DNA from: Brachypodium distachyon
Taxonomy: Eukaryota > Streptophyta > Magnoliopsida > Poales > Poaceae
Reading direction: 5' to 3'
DNA length: 64,000 nucleotides
Assembly (NCBI RefSeq): GCF_000005505.3
Contig: NC_016134.3
Location: forward strand, 41,106,150-41,170,149
In this document: positions 11,195 through 23,122 of the stretch, one piece after another
Position numbering within the stretch: position 1 is the stretch's first letter
How the letters are laid out: the number at the start of each line of letters is the position of its first letter
Position numbers and translations under genes: made by a program
The notes under the pieces: model-generated
What the model saw: only the letters and a program-made list of their open reading frames with translations
Databases searched by the model: none
Told to the model about the DNA's origin: nothing

Positions 11195-12601
11195 CGGAAG
11201 GATCCAACTGAAAGAACAAATTATGTATTTCCTATACTTAGTTTAAGGAAGGCTTTATGAACCGGCAACTGATATATCCTTGTATCACTGTTTCTTCACA
11301 CAGGTGATCAATACATCTGTACATTATTCTCATATCATTTGCTGTATCATTATTGAACCAGCCCGGTTATTGAAATCAGTTAACCCGTACTCTACTACTG
11401 TATCATTGGTCCATCGTGCCTTTGTCTAGGAAACTATCCGCTCAGTTAGCTGCAGAAAGTTTGAAGCATGATCATGATGTGCACGCAAACTAGCTAGATT
11501 TGCCCTTTTTTGGTTTCTGTATACAGTACCACCATCCAGAGTTCGAGTTTGGAATGCCACTGTATAAATGGACTATAATGCAACTGCGAGTAGAATAGTA
11601 AGTTTATTTATTGGTTTGATAATCATTCCTCGCCCTGGACCTACTGGCTACTGCTTTGTGCTCCATTCAAATACTAATCAGTTGGCTCTTTCCCCTAGAT
11701 TAATTCTATGATATATTTTATTTCCTATATATAGTACATGGGTAGATTGCCTTTTAGCGATTGCTAGATTGTTCTTTTCCAAATAGTATAGCTTAAAAAT
11801 TGCTGCCACTAAGGTAGGTGGTGGATGTCCCTGATGAAGTCAGCTAGGTGAGACTCCTTTGTGTGCATGTTGCATCATTTGTGTAGTCATTTTGTATTTA
11901 TGATTTTACCATCACATGTTCATCACTTACCATCTTTGTTACAACAACATATCTGCAATTCAATTTACCGAAGATAACATAGTTTGATGATTTCTTCAAA
12001 ACAGAAGTCATGGTAGATGCTGTAATGGTGAGGTGCCATGGATTAACGGAGTTTAATAAATTATTGTATTGCATATTATGAATAACTGTACTTTGTGTTG
12101 AAGAAAGCCTTGATTTTGATGTCCGCTGCAAATATGTAATCTGTATATATAATCATTCAAAGATGTAGAGGATCTTTAAGACGTAAGAATGAGAATACAG
12201 AGCAATCACATGACCTAGTCCACAACCCACAGGTTTGTTTTGAGAGTGATATGTGAGAATACATTTTTATATAGGTAGCTGAGTTCATTGTTCAAGTTTC
12301 AAGAAGGAAAGAGGGAGAGAGAGCTGATTGTTCGTTTCTTCCTTTCTTTTTCCTATGACCACAGGTGTACTCTATGGCTCTGGATTGTTCCAAGCTTGGA
12401 GGTACGGAGCTTTTGATATTACCAAATAATGCCTGCTATAAATTAACAAGGTCGCTGTCCATCAGAAATCGTAGATATGCATGTATCTCCTGCACACTAG
12501 GGATCAGTCCCCGGTTAAATATATGCGTCTGGTTAAGGAGGGTTAGAAGAAAGGGCCTGGAAGAAATGTAGTCGCACGAATTGAAAGTCAGGCACATGTA
12601 C

Positions 12602-12886
12602 AGCTCGTTTGGCACACATCATTTGGGCCTAGAATTTTGGAATTCATTTTTAATTTCAGAAACGAACTTGTTTGGTTGGCACGGAATTGGCCACAGGAAT
12701 TCAATCTCAAATTTCATGGAATTGCACTATAACTAACCCCAATTCTTCTCCAAAAGCCATCATTTTTTTAGGATTGTCTTTCACTCTACAAATCCATGTC
12801 GTAGACAAACATGATTTTTGAACAAGAAATTCAAATTCAACCAAATGAAATCGAAATGAAATGAAAAAATGGTTGCCAAACGGGCT
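12602..12886. mobile_element. MITE with AGCYCGTTTGGCA termini
   Basis: The left end reads AGCTCGTTTGGCACA and the right end, reverse-complemented, reads AGCCCGTTTGGCAACC. The body is rich in GAATT/AAATTC palindromes and matches, in reverse, the element at 2155-2343. It is a small non-autonomous DNA transposon, and the long ORF in it is incidental. Confidence 0.7.
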
Positions 12887-13651
12887 GTAGTGGTTTTGTT
12901 CTTCTTTCTTTATGAGAAATGTAGTGGTTTTGTTCATCTTCAAAGCCTCCGTGAATTCAGTTTTCAGTATACGTAAATTAATTTGATTACTCGTCTCCAT
13001 GTGTGATTCGTAACTTGTTCTGTGTTGGTGCCGACACCCAGTTGCATCATTAGCTGGGGAGTCAAACTAAAATTCATTCAGTCTCTGCTAGCTACTCCAC
13101 TGAATAATATTTTAAGCAAACTGCAAAAGTTAAAAAAAATTCTAGGCTTGTACAAGGTAATGTCACACGGCCAGACGGGTGAGTAAGAGATAAGCAAGCC
13201 ACGTGGGCATGTGCTGATGACACAAATCTTCCGCGTTCCACAGTCTGTTGTACAAGTGGCTCCATTTGTCACCAGGTGAGCAATTTTATACTCCCCGTCG
13301 ATTAGATATATATGCTTCTTCTTTAATCTTATTATTAATATATTTTTGCGTTGCCCTTTCCCTTCACTGATGGGTCTCCGCTCTTGACAGGAACGCATTG
13401 GTTTACAATATCTCCGGGCCATGAGTTGTCACATTTGAGTGGAACCCATATCGGTTAGATGGAAGCATTGCTAACCACTTTCACGCTAAGACGACATGCT
13501 CCTGTGGTTTCGTCTGAAACATCGAGTAGCGCACACATGTGCAACACCACACATGCTCAAACACAACATCGCAAGACATATTTGATACTTCTTCCGGCAA
13601 ATCAAATTAACTCACTTAAATCGTCTTAACAAAGGAAAGAAATACAAAAGG

Positions 13652-13776
13652 ATGATCCTAAGGGTACCCTCTAACCCTTTTTAATTCAAACGAATAAACT
13701 AGTTTTCAAACGTGATTTCTAAATTTTAGTTCATTCGGTTGAACTAAGTATGGTGAGAGCGTACCCTCGGGATCAT
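13652..13776. mobile_element. Hairpin MITE with ATGATCCYRAGGGTAC ends
   Basis: The left end is ATGATCCTAAGGGTACCCTC. The right end, reverse-complemented, is ATGATCCCGAGGGTACGCTC. The interior (AACGAATAAACTAGTTTTCAAA then TTAGTTCATTCGGTTGAAC) matches the element at 53764-53913, so the window holds two members of one family. Confidence 0.7.
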
Positions 13777-14165
13777 AGACTCATAGTTTTGCATGCACCA
13801 CTAGCCATCCGCAAGACGTTTGTTGCTTGCGCGCCTTGGTGATATTTTGGAGCCTTGGACAAGAATTTGCTTTAGCCACAAACGAAAACCAAGCCAAATT
13901 TTGATGCAAGTAAATTTCATTGGAGTTGCCACACGGTTTATTTGGGCCAACATTTGCTCATGCAGCTGGCATTTAGGATTCTAAATTTCTAATCGACTCA
14001 CAGCGACATGTCATTATGCAGCAACAGTTTTCTTTTTGTCCAGAAAGGTCCACAAAACAGTTCGAGGACGAAAGAAAGAGACCTTATACAGATATCGGTC
14101 GATCGCCAGGAAAAGGCGAACCGAACTTGATGTGCTGCGTACGTACGTGTCCAGGCAAATTAATT

Positions 14166-14217
14166 AAGAATGGGTAATTTCTCTTTTTTTTTTTGCGGAT
14201 AAAGAATGGGTAATTTC
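14166..14217 (-). mobile_element. Micro-insertion with 16-bp target duplication (A)
   Basis: AAGAATGGGTAATTTC occurs perfectly at 14166-14181 and 14202-14217. Between the copies lies a 20-bp insert (14182-14201) which on the minus strand reads TATCCGC followed by a run of A. This is the structure expected from an almost completely 5'-truncated poly(A)-tailed retroelement. Confidence 0.75.
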
Positions 14218-14708
14218 AACCATACTAATTAATTACTGCAAGTAACTTTGGTTGGTAATTAATGACCAAGTATGCGAGATAACTGGTACGGAGCACTACT
14301 AGCGAGTGTCTTTTCAGGTGGTAGTAATCAAGAATTTATGGATGCCGGTTGTGGATGAAGCAGATTTGTTACCACACATTCCTGCTGGTCGCTGTCAAGA
14401 TAGAAGTACCGATTAACATACTAAATTTTTCACTAATTACCTAGGATAAGCCAAGGATTAGTAAGGACCGGTGTCATTTTCCTGCTACTTACTTTTTTTT
14501 TTTTGCTATGTCGTCTTCCTGATGGAGTTACTGTTAAGAATAATTTTTTCCCTAAGAAAATGCCAAACAAATTTCAAACCATACATATGTCAGTTTTTTC
14601 CTTCAAATTAGCCTCGTGCCAACATTTTTATACAAACAAGGTGACATACGGCGATAGCTAAAATGACCACACACTCCTTCAAGCACTAATTACTTGAAGG
14701 GGGCATGC

Positions 14709-14755
14709 AACTTTAGTGATTCTAATACCCGCAAAAAAAAACTTTAGTGATTCTA
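14709..14755 (+). mobile_element. Micro-insertion with 16-bp target duplication (B)
   Basis: AACTTTAGTGATTCTA is repeated perfectly at 14709-14724 and 14740-14755. It flanks a 15-bp insert that reads ATACCCGC followed by A residues. It has the same CCGC-poly(A) end as insertion A, in the opposite orientation and about 0.5 kb away. Confidence 0.75.
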
Positions 14756-15632
14756 GGTTCAAACTTTTGTTTGTAGGATATATATGTGTGTGGAGTGCAT
14801 TTGAGACGAGGTCTATGAGGATGATTCTTAATCCAATATTGGCTTGGAAATGCGAAGATGTAATGAAATTTGAGGCAAGGAAACCGACAATCGATAGACA
14901 ATTATATCCCGGGAAAAAAATCAGACTTTGAGTAGTACGGCTAAACTACTACTGTATATCTGCCGGGGCTGACCTAAACCACGTACGCGTCTCTTACCAA
15001 TATGCTCGAAATTAACAATTGTAGCCTTGCATGTTCTGCGGATCCGTGCCACCCTGTACTGCCCCGTACTTTTTGTACACTCACTAGCTAGCTCGTACTG
15101 ATCATGAGTGTGCATGTGTTCTCCGATTCCCTCCTTCTCCGATCCTCTCCTGCTCCCGGGAAGAGGGAATCTTGATCGATCTACTACCTTGCACTACCAG
15201 ACATCTATTTCGCTCTTGCAATCATCATGTTGCATTGGAAGGAACAAACTGATGGCAAAGAGAAACTGAACTCCACTGACGGATGAACAAGAGAGAACAC
15301 GCTAGGCAGTTGCATGTGAAGACCGATCTCTATAAGTTTTGGTTTTGTCTAGGTGTTCCTGGATTACACTGTGCGGTAGGGGTACTATACGTAGTAATTA
15401 ACAATCGAACAAATAAAGAGGAAGAGAAGGGAGAATTTTTTTTGCCAGCTGGGGCTTCGATCTACGGAAGAGATAATTAAGCTATGTACACGATTGCGTC
15501 TTCTTCTCCACGGAATTGCATGGTTGCGTCTTCTTTTCCACGGATTTGGCAGTGCTTCGCTGAGTAATCTGATCGAGTCGTTGGATCTCTCTTGCTGATC
15601 GTCGGTCGGGTCGTGGCATATATGATCGCCGA

Positions 15633-16470
15633 TCACTCGCTGAGGGACTCGAATTCCCACCATTGGGAGCTGCTGCAGGTGGTCATGTTCTCCGTGGTGG
15701 TCGACGGCCAGCTGGAGTGGAACGGGAACGACGACGACGACGAGTGCTGCTGGTACTCGGCCGGCCCCGACGCCGTGAACCCGCCGCCGTCGTGGGCCGG
15801 CTGCGACGCGGCGGGCCGGAGGAACAGGCCTGCGTCGTCGTCGTCGCCGAAGAGGGAGAGCTTGCAGCCCTGCTCGGAGACCGAGTTATTATAGAGCTTG
15901 GCCCCGCCGTCATCGACGACCAGCTCCTCCTTCATCCCAGCGCTTTCCCCGGCATTACCACCGTACTTGCCCCCTCCCGGCTCCCGCAGCATCTCCGTCA
16001 GCTTCTCCAGCTGCAAGCAGGCAAGAAATCCATCCACCGATCATTAACTAACTAATTCACGCGCGCATATATATACACATTAGCCAAGGATCGATTCCAG
16101 GATCAATTTGAGTTACCTGGTCGAGGAGGGCGAGCTTGTCCTTCTTGAGTGATTCGTAGCTCAGGAGGAGCGCGTCGTAGTCGTCGCGGAGTGCGGCGTA
16201 CTGGCGCTCGAGCTGCTTGGACTTCCAGCGGGCGCGCTTGTTCTGGAACCAGATGGCGACCTGCCGGGGCTGCAGGCCCAGCTCCCGCGCCAGCTGCAGC
16301 TTCTGCCGGGGCTCCAGCTTGGCCTGCGTCGAGAACATGGACTCCAGCGACTTGATCTGCTCCTCGCTGAACCGCTTCTTGTTGCAGCAGTCTTTCCCGC
16401 CGCCCTTGTTGCCGCCGCCGCCGCCGGCCGAAGGCATCAGCCAGTCCCCGCCGTCGTCCTCGCCTTCCAT
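15633..16470 (-). CDS. HOX6: Homeodomain-leucine zipper class I transcription factor, HOX6-like
   Basis: Two exons on the minus strand, 16117-16470 and 15633-16010, give 243 residues. A short acidic/Gly-rich N-terminus leads into a homeodomain at about residues 31-87 ([45 protein letters not shown]). A leucine zipper follows directly (about 88-125) and is split by the single intron after LALLDQ. The C-terminus is acidic and Ser-rich and ends with a Trp-containing tail ([10 protein letters not shown]). This matches rice HOX6, of the AtHB7/AtHB12 branch. Such proteins dimerise and bind CAATNATTG-type sites in the nucleus, and they are induced by drought and abscisic acid. WFQNKR is intact. The ATG at 16468-16470 lies in MEGEDDGG, similar to the rice start. 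The assignment to HOX6 rather than a close paralogue rests on remembered sequence. Confidence 0.92.
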
Positions 16471-17213
16471 GCCTCACGAGATCGATTCGATTGCTCTTCC
16501 TCCCCAGCCGCGGAAGAAGAAGAAGAAGTAGAAGGCTGGCTGCGCAGGAGAAGAAGCAGGCAGCTAGCAGCGGAAGCGGCGGAGGCTTAGCTCAAGGGAG
16601 GGAGGACGCGCACCCGCATGGCGAGTTGTTTAATCCAAGGAATGGATCGGCGCGATGGGAACGGGGTGGCCAATGGAGCGCGGTGGCGTGCATGCGTAGG
16701 CAGCCTCTTTCCTTGGGTCTAGTATAGCTGTAGCTGTAGGCTAGAGGCCGCGGCCCCGCCTGCCTCCGCTCCCCGGCGTCGCTGTCGCGCGCGGGGCAGG
16801 GCGTTGGGAGGGTTAAAAAGACTTGCTTGAGAGAGTAAAGCTGGCGGGCACGTATGCTACGTACGATGGCCCCCTTGGCGCGCGAGGGATGACCTGCGGC
16901 CCGGTTGGTGCAGCGCGGCGGGGGTCGCGTTTTCTGCGAGTTGCGTGAGCGCGGTTGGGATGGAAGGATCAGAACTTCAGAAGGATCGCTGGGTTCGCGT
17001 GGTTGGTTGGGACGTGGGGGGGAACGACCGCTGGGTGGGATTGACGTACGTGTCGATCCGAACGAAAGTCACTGTGCCCGGCTCGTGTCGTGTCCGGTGC
17101 GTTGGTTTTGGGGCCCGGGAATCCTGCCTGCCTGCCTGCGCGCGTTAGCCACCGCGCCGTCAAGGAAAGACTCGTCGCCGGCCTCCTCCGCCGCCCATCA
17201 CCGACGACGGCGG

Positions 17214-17411
17214 CGGCGGCGGCAATCGCAGCACCGGTCGTCAGCGAGACCACCGTGGCGGCTGCGATCGTGGACGCGGACGCGCTGCTCCTGGCAGGGA
17301 AGACGACTCCGGCAGCGCTGTTCCCGCCCTTCTTCCTCGTGGCCGTCGAGGCCGGGAGCTTCGCGCGCGGGCTGCTGCTGCTGGAGCTCTCTGCCCGTTC
17401 CTTTGCCTCGT
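17214..17411 (+). pseudogene. Possible fragment of a glycerol-3-phosphate acyltransferase (GPAT) N-terminus
   Basis: One plus frame reads PVVSETTVAAAIVDADALLL, then FPPFFLVAVEAGSFARGLLLL, and stops at 17411-17413. The order of a VVxxxDG-like stretch, then FPYFxLVAxEAG, then a Leu-rich helix is that of the N-terminal region of plant sn-2 GPATs. Here the HAD-like DxDG motif is degraded to VDADAL, an insertion precedes FPPFF, and the frame ends at once. I read it as a decayed or transposon-captured fragment upstream of HOX6. This is recognition by eye and could be wrong. Confidence 0.3.
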
Positions 17412-20400
17412 GAAGCTCGAGGCCTGCGCGAGGGCCTCTCGGCTACTGTCGGTTCTATTCGATCAAATCCTGTTCCCCTGCCCGATCAGGACAAAATGCT
17501 TTATTTTAGCTGTTTTAGCGCATACTCTCATTTTTTTTACGGAATTTTTTGTTTGCAGCACGAGGATACCATGCGAAAAATTTACCGGGTAACAACCGCA
17601 TTTCCCTTTCCCTGTCGCTGCCAACTACGAACGAACACGTGACTCTTCTCTTTCCGTTGATTTGTTCCAAAACTTAAATCACAAACTACATCCAATGAAT
17701 GATAATTTGATTTATCTCTAATTATATAAGACCATAATAATAAAGGATAAGACAGTTGTTGTAATTTGCAGGAAAGTGAGAAAAACCACATGAAACATGA
17801 CCACACCAAAGACAGCCACTGGCCAACATGGCCACCCAAAGACACTCTCCACGCACGTTGTCGAAAGAAGAAAGATGTTGAGGTATAAACACTCCTCCTA
17901 AGTTGATGACCACGACATCACAGACAACCATCAGCGTAGTCCATATGCCTCGACAGGTGCGCAAGCTCGTGTTGATAATGCCAAAAATTCAGCCACCATC
18001 GTCGGCTTCATAGGGGCAATATGCATGCAAGGCTCCACGCAAAACAAGAACTCTATGGACCAGGCCACTCGGTCTCCGACTTCCCAGTGACGAAACAAAA
18101 ACCAACCACAGAGAGCCAGCTGACACTTCAGAGGACCAAATTCAAAAACCATCGCCGTAGCCAAAGTCTGCTCAACAGTGCCACGAAAAACGCCAACAAA
18201 CACTGATGCCACCACCAAAAACAGGGCCACCGAAACAAGTGCCATTCCAAACCACTAGATCTAAGGTAGAAGGGAGAAAAAAAATAGTGTTGCGAAACAA
18301 CATATATACGACACATAATCAGCTTCAATCGAAAAGTATTCAAATTTTAATTGAAAAATCTTGTCCAGTAAATATTCGAGATTTACCAATTACCATACAC
18401 TGTCACCGAACTCCTTGATGCGAGCACCAATCAGCAATCGTCCCTTCTAGTACTCTGAGGACTAGGATGAATCGACGACATCAGTACATGCCTGTACGTC
18501 CCACAGGCACTGTACACATGCAGACCGGAATATCACCGGATGATAACGGATTTGCTTATAAAGAACGCACGGATCAATTTCCACGCATCATCGATATATT
18601 GGCGAGTTTTGTTTGGGTGGTGGCGTGTGATCGGGGCAGCAGCAAAGTTTGACGCACCTGACCCCCCCTCCTCCTCCACTGACTGACCCCATGTAAACTA
18701 TTGCCCGGTGCCCCGTTTGATTCCTTTCCGGTTACTGTCTTGTCACTTATCCACCACACGTAACCCCTCCCCCCGTTTCCGTGTCTCAGCAAGCTACTTT
18801 ACTCATCGATCGCCGTCGACTGGACAAGTTTCTTGGCTCTTCTTTCAGTGCACTGATGATGATCACCGCGTAGAAGATCGGTTGCTTGAGTTTCCTTGTC
18901 AATTTTTTGGGCAATGCAAGGGGAGGACCTTCGCTTCGGTTTTGTAAAGCTTGAACTTGAAGATGGTGTTTCCGAGAGAGGGGTGTCTGTGATCCCTGTA
19001 CCTGGAACAAGCGATGTGCTTTCCAAAGCAAACCGGAACGCCCGTGTTCTGTTCTTGGTTCTTAATGGCACCTGGCTCTCACAGAGTTTTTACGCACTCG
19101 CGCGCGGCTTGTTTGGATAGGCAGGAACCGTGTGGATTTAACTCCTTGTGACTCACCGGAAATCTCTAATAAAGCTCTAGAGAGAGAAAAAAAAACACAC
19201 CGGAACTGTCGACGGGCCCAAGCATCGCCATCGCACGAACTGTTCACGCGGGCCCAGGACGCACTGCAGCTTAGGCACGTACGCTGTACACTTGCTCAAT
19301 CGAACGATTGATGATCCTCATCCCCTGGCATGGCAGGCTGGTGATCACGGCTGCTGCATGGCGGGGCAGAGGAGCGCGGGAACGAGAGGCGAGGGAATGG
19401 CCAGCTGCACGTACCACGGCGAGGAATCCACAGAACAGAGGCTGGGGTCCCGGCCCGGCCCCTGTAGTGGCACTGTGGCGCCATCCATCCGTCTCCCCAT
19501 CAAAACTTGAGCAGAGGAGCTAGAGCAGCGAGTGGATTTGGATTTGGTCTCCCTTTATTAAATTCTCTCGAGTTTTAGAGTATCCACCTTTCTCCTCCCC
19601 ATTGGCCCATCGCCATCGTGTTGGCCCAGCACCCGCCATGCTGCCGCTACAGTGCTGCTACGCTCGAGACGTACGTGCTTATCTTTCTTTTGATCTTTAT
19701 CTCCTTCCATCGATGATGCCCCCGCCTCCATGCAGCTGCCCGGCCCGGGGGATCTGTTAACAGGGTGCGCGGTTGCGTGCGGGGTCACGCTACCGGCCAT
19801 GGCGCCGTTTTACTCATTTTAGCTCCGGCGCCGTACTGTGGTGCCTACCCCTCGCAGTGGACCAATGCTGAGTCGAAGAAATCTTTGATGAAGGCTCTGG
19901 GAATGAAACGGGAATAGTCAGCGCGGGCTCCCTTCCAGCCAGACGGAACGACGACGACGACGACAAAGCAATAATTTCCAGACTCGTACCGGTGATCCAC
20001 TGGTGGGGATCGGTACAGCTCTCGGGGACAGGAAGATAGGCTCCATCCATCCGTCGGGGAAGACCACATCTCCTCCTCTATAGCCTTCATCAAAGGGGGT
20101 TAAAAGGCTAAGCATTCAAACGTCTTTTAGCTGGCAATCCACTGTGTAGAGGTCCGAGGTTTTTTTTTTCCAGAAATTTTCCTGCAATCAGCAACGACTA
20201 ATGGTCCACAACTCTTCCATGATCTCTATCTCTTGTTGTTCCACCGTGAACTTGAACTCAAAGTCCAGTGCAAGCGCGTTGGCTGTTGCTTCCACCACAG
20301 GTGTCCAACTTGGCAGATCATCTCCAATTCTAGATTGGGGACTGCGTGTTGCTTGCTGCTGCTTCATCGCCAAATCACGCCGCGCAAAAGAGCAGCGGCC

Positions 20401-21533
20401 ACCAAGTTCAGACAAGACAACACCAGAGCGTCATGGGGATTGTGAAGGATGATACCCTCGACGAGGATCTAGAGCTGGCGATTGGAACAGCTTCTCCACA
20501 ACGGGTGTAGAAAAACTTAAAATGGTGGGGCTGAAGGAGCACGACAGCCTCCTCGTGCGTCCTGGCACTCCACATAAATTTAGCAGCATATGCAAGCTGG
20601 GTAACTGAAGAGTTCCTTCGCCTCCAATTACAGTATCGATGAATTCCTCAATGTGCTACTATCAGTCTATCCGAAGATCATATGGGTTGCCCGCATTGCT
20701 CAGAGAGAAGATGCTGCAGATAGTTAAATTAAGAAGAAACATCCAGTTGCTCAGCCTCTCATTAGTCATGCTCATCGATCTATGATCCATTACCTGACGG
20801 GTAACCTGATTTCACCAAAACAGGGGCATGAAGCAGCAAAGATGCAGCAATTAATGCAAGGGTTCCTGCACAACTGAAGAGCACAAGTCATGCTCCCAGC
20901 AAAGTTTACAAAGAAAATTGCAGGAGTGCATACCTGTACCATCAACACTTTGTAAATATGCCCAGATTGTTCCAGTTGTGGTATCAATCCATCCTGTAAT
21001 GAAGATTGTTGTCCTCACTACAAACCTGGTTGCTAGCCGCTTCATTGTGAATACCATACAATTTGGATTAGCAGCGAGATTAAAACAGAAGGATTTCAAC
21101 TGCTTCTGGCAGGAATTAACTGTTATTTTACTCTGCCAATATACATTCGGCAAACTAGAGTTGATCTGATCTATGGGTTATGTAAACTCATGTGACCAAG
21201 TGATGAAAATCCAAAGTACACTCAAGCAAAATTTGAATCACAAGTTTAGCTTTAGAACAAATTAAAGGTACAAGTACGCCTTAGCATTCCTCACAATATC
21301 GATTATTACATGCTTATTCAAAACACACATCGTGGGAATTGTATCTAATTGTGGAAACCAAGTAACCGACAATGGAAGTCATGGGCCATATAACAAAGAC
21401 TCAATTGTGTGTTATCATTGGAGATAAAAAAAAAGATTAGCATTTGTATTCTAAGATGTCAATAAAAAAACTTGTGTAAAAATCATGATACAATCTATTG
21501 GGAATCCTACATCTTTTGTTTCTTAAAACATAT

Positions 21534-21600
21534 ACATCAATATAAGTACTAGTTCTGCACATCAATATAAGTACTAGTTCTGCACATCAATATAAGTACT
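21534..21600. repeat. 25-bp tandem repeat, 2.7 copies
   Basis: ACATCAATATAAGTACTAGT plus TCTGC is repeated at 21534-21558, 21559-21583 and partly at 21584-21600. The copies are identical, which suggests a recent expansion. It lies in AT-rich spacer. Confidence 0.85.
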
Positions 21601-22876
21601 GGTATGTACTTATGTAGAAGCATTTGGATATTTGTTGTAGTGTATTTATGTCAGAAGAAACTATTTACCGTATATAACAGGAGCTCGGATGGTTAAAACA
21701 AGGTAGGAAAAGGAACAGCATGTATTTGCTCTTCAGGAACTCCATGTCATGAGAGAAGATGATGCCACTACTCACTACCACTGCACGACGATACGGAGAG
21801 TGTGTACTAAAATACTACGGAGTAGATGACACAAAACAAACAGATTTATCATCATATCTTCAGAAATAACGAGCACGGAACTTGGTTTACAAAAAAAATG
21901 CATTAAATTGCCCATACAAAAGTTCAGTGTTTTCTGGACTCTTATCAATTCTATACAGAACTCAATGGAGAGAGCAAACTAGGACAAGTTGTTCAGATGG
22001 TTAAAGCAATTGCATGGATATCAATAACATTGTGTCTTCAATTATGACAGTGGGAACTAAAATGAATGGTCAGGCCCTATCTGTAGCATAAATTTGCAAT
22101 AAGAAATAGTGCGTTGACCTGTATTTGTTTTCAGAAAGCCATTTTGGTGATATTAATGACAGCAGTGTTGCATCTTGATCAGGAGAGCATTGGACAAGTG
22201 CATACAGAGTAGGATCATGCTTTAGAAGATAATGATATGTTGAGCAACATTCACAGAAATGTCCATGTTGCAACACAAATTCAAGACATGCCCAGTTCAA
22301 AGTTTAACCAATAAGGGTTAAGAAGTAAATTAGGAAATTCAAGCTGTCAACCATAATCCTTAAGCCTGGTGCATCTGGTCAATAAACACAGAAATGCTAG
22401 AATCAAAGGAAGCCAGGAGTCAATATTATCAGCTATTCAATAGAGTCAACAGATACTCATCAATTGTCACAAAGGAAGAAGATCAAAGCTAAGCCATTTG
22501 ATATACATCAATTATACATAACAATCTAACAGCCGTGAATAGTGTTAGTAGTAATGGCATACATAAACAATCAGTAACTAATAAGTTCATTATTTCCAAT
22601 AATTTATCATCATCATCCAGATAGCACGATGACAGAAGGACACAAAATCATGATCCATTTCAACCATAGCAACGGCACTGACCAAAGTTGTAACATCGCA
22701 GTTCGATTCACTACTAGTCAGTACATATATGACGGAACCCCATAAGAGAAACGACTATGAAAGACACATGCCCTGGGAGTGGAGCTAATGGAAACAGCGG
22801 AGAGTAGTAGCAATCGGTAGGGGGTAAAAGTAAAACCCTAGGTAGCCTGACGAACCGAGGGGAGGTCTCGCTCGGT

Positions 22877-23122
22877 TCAGATGAGCTTGAAGGGGAGGGG
22901 CCACGGGGTGGAACGGGGAACCTCGACCCGGTCCTTGATGCGCTCGATCTTCTTCTCCCGCTTCGGCCGCGCGTTGCCGTAGGAGCCCTTGAACCGCTTC
23001 CCGCGCTTGGTCTTCTTGTCCCCGCGCCCGCAAGTCACCGCCTCCACCTCCGCCAGGAGAGCAGGAGGGCGCGCCGGCGCCAGTCGCCGCACAAATGAGG
23101 CAGCCATCATCCGCATCGCCAT
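22877..23122 (-). CDS. Mitochondrial small ribosomal subunit protein bTHXm (S31)
   Basis: A single exon encodes 81 residues. An N-terminal segment rich in Arg, Ala and Met, lacking acidic residues up to about residue 24 (MAMRMMAASFVRRLAPARPP), fits a mitochondrial presequence. The mature part begins near CGRGDKKTKRGKRFKGSYGN and ends RSTPWPLPFKLI. These blocks identify the plant organellar THX/S31 family, a very basic small protein of the 30S-type subunit. I chose the ATG at 23120-23122 because upstream in-frame codons (to 23269) are low-complexity Arg/Gly and look like 5' leader. A longer start cannot be excluded. The kinesin gene on the same strand ends about 1.5 kb away, with its own spacer. 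Confidence 0.85.
   Translation of the reverse strand: MAMRMMAASFVRRLAPARPPALLAEVEAVTCGRGDKKTKRGKRFKGSYGNARPKREKKIERIKDRVEVPRSTPWPLPFKLI

Larger units (their letters stand above)
11195..15632. other. Spacer between the converging MED10 and HOX6 genes
   Basis: The 3' flank of MED10 is followed by AT-rich DNA without a supported ORF. It contains two MITEs and two micro-insertions, listed separately. Just downstream of HOX6, a 31-bp block starting TTGCGTCTTCTT is tandemly doubled near 15493-15545, probably in its 3' untranslated region. I see nothing recognisable in 11300-12590 or 14800-15480. Confidence 0.55.
16471..22876. other. Long spacer upstream of HOX6, no supported gene
   Basis: It contains the HOX6 promoter (16471-about 17000, GC-rich, no clear TATA box), a possible gene fragment at 17214-17411, and AT-rich DNA with ORFs that resemble no family I know. 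Parts at 17650-18400 and 20160-22870 look like old repeat DNA. A 25-bp tandem repeat lies at 21534-21600. The region 20790-22870 may include the 3' untranslated part of the bTHXm gene, but I see no defining signal. Confidence 0.5.

Noticed and set aside
20188..21169. Small ORFs on both strands near 20.2-21.2 kb
   Set aside because: Short, no homology recognised, no splice connections. They may be untranslated or repeat DNA.
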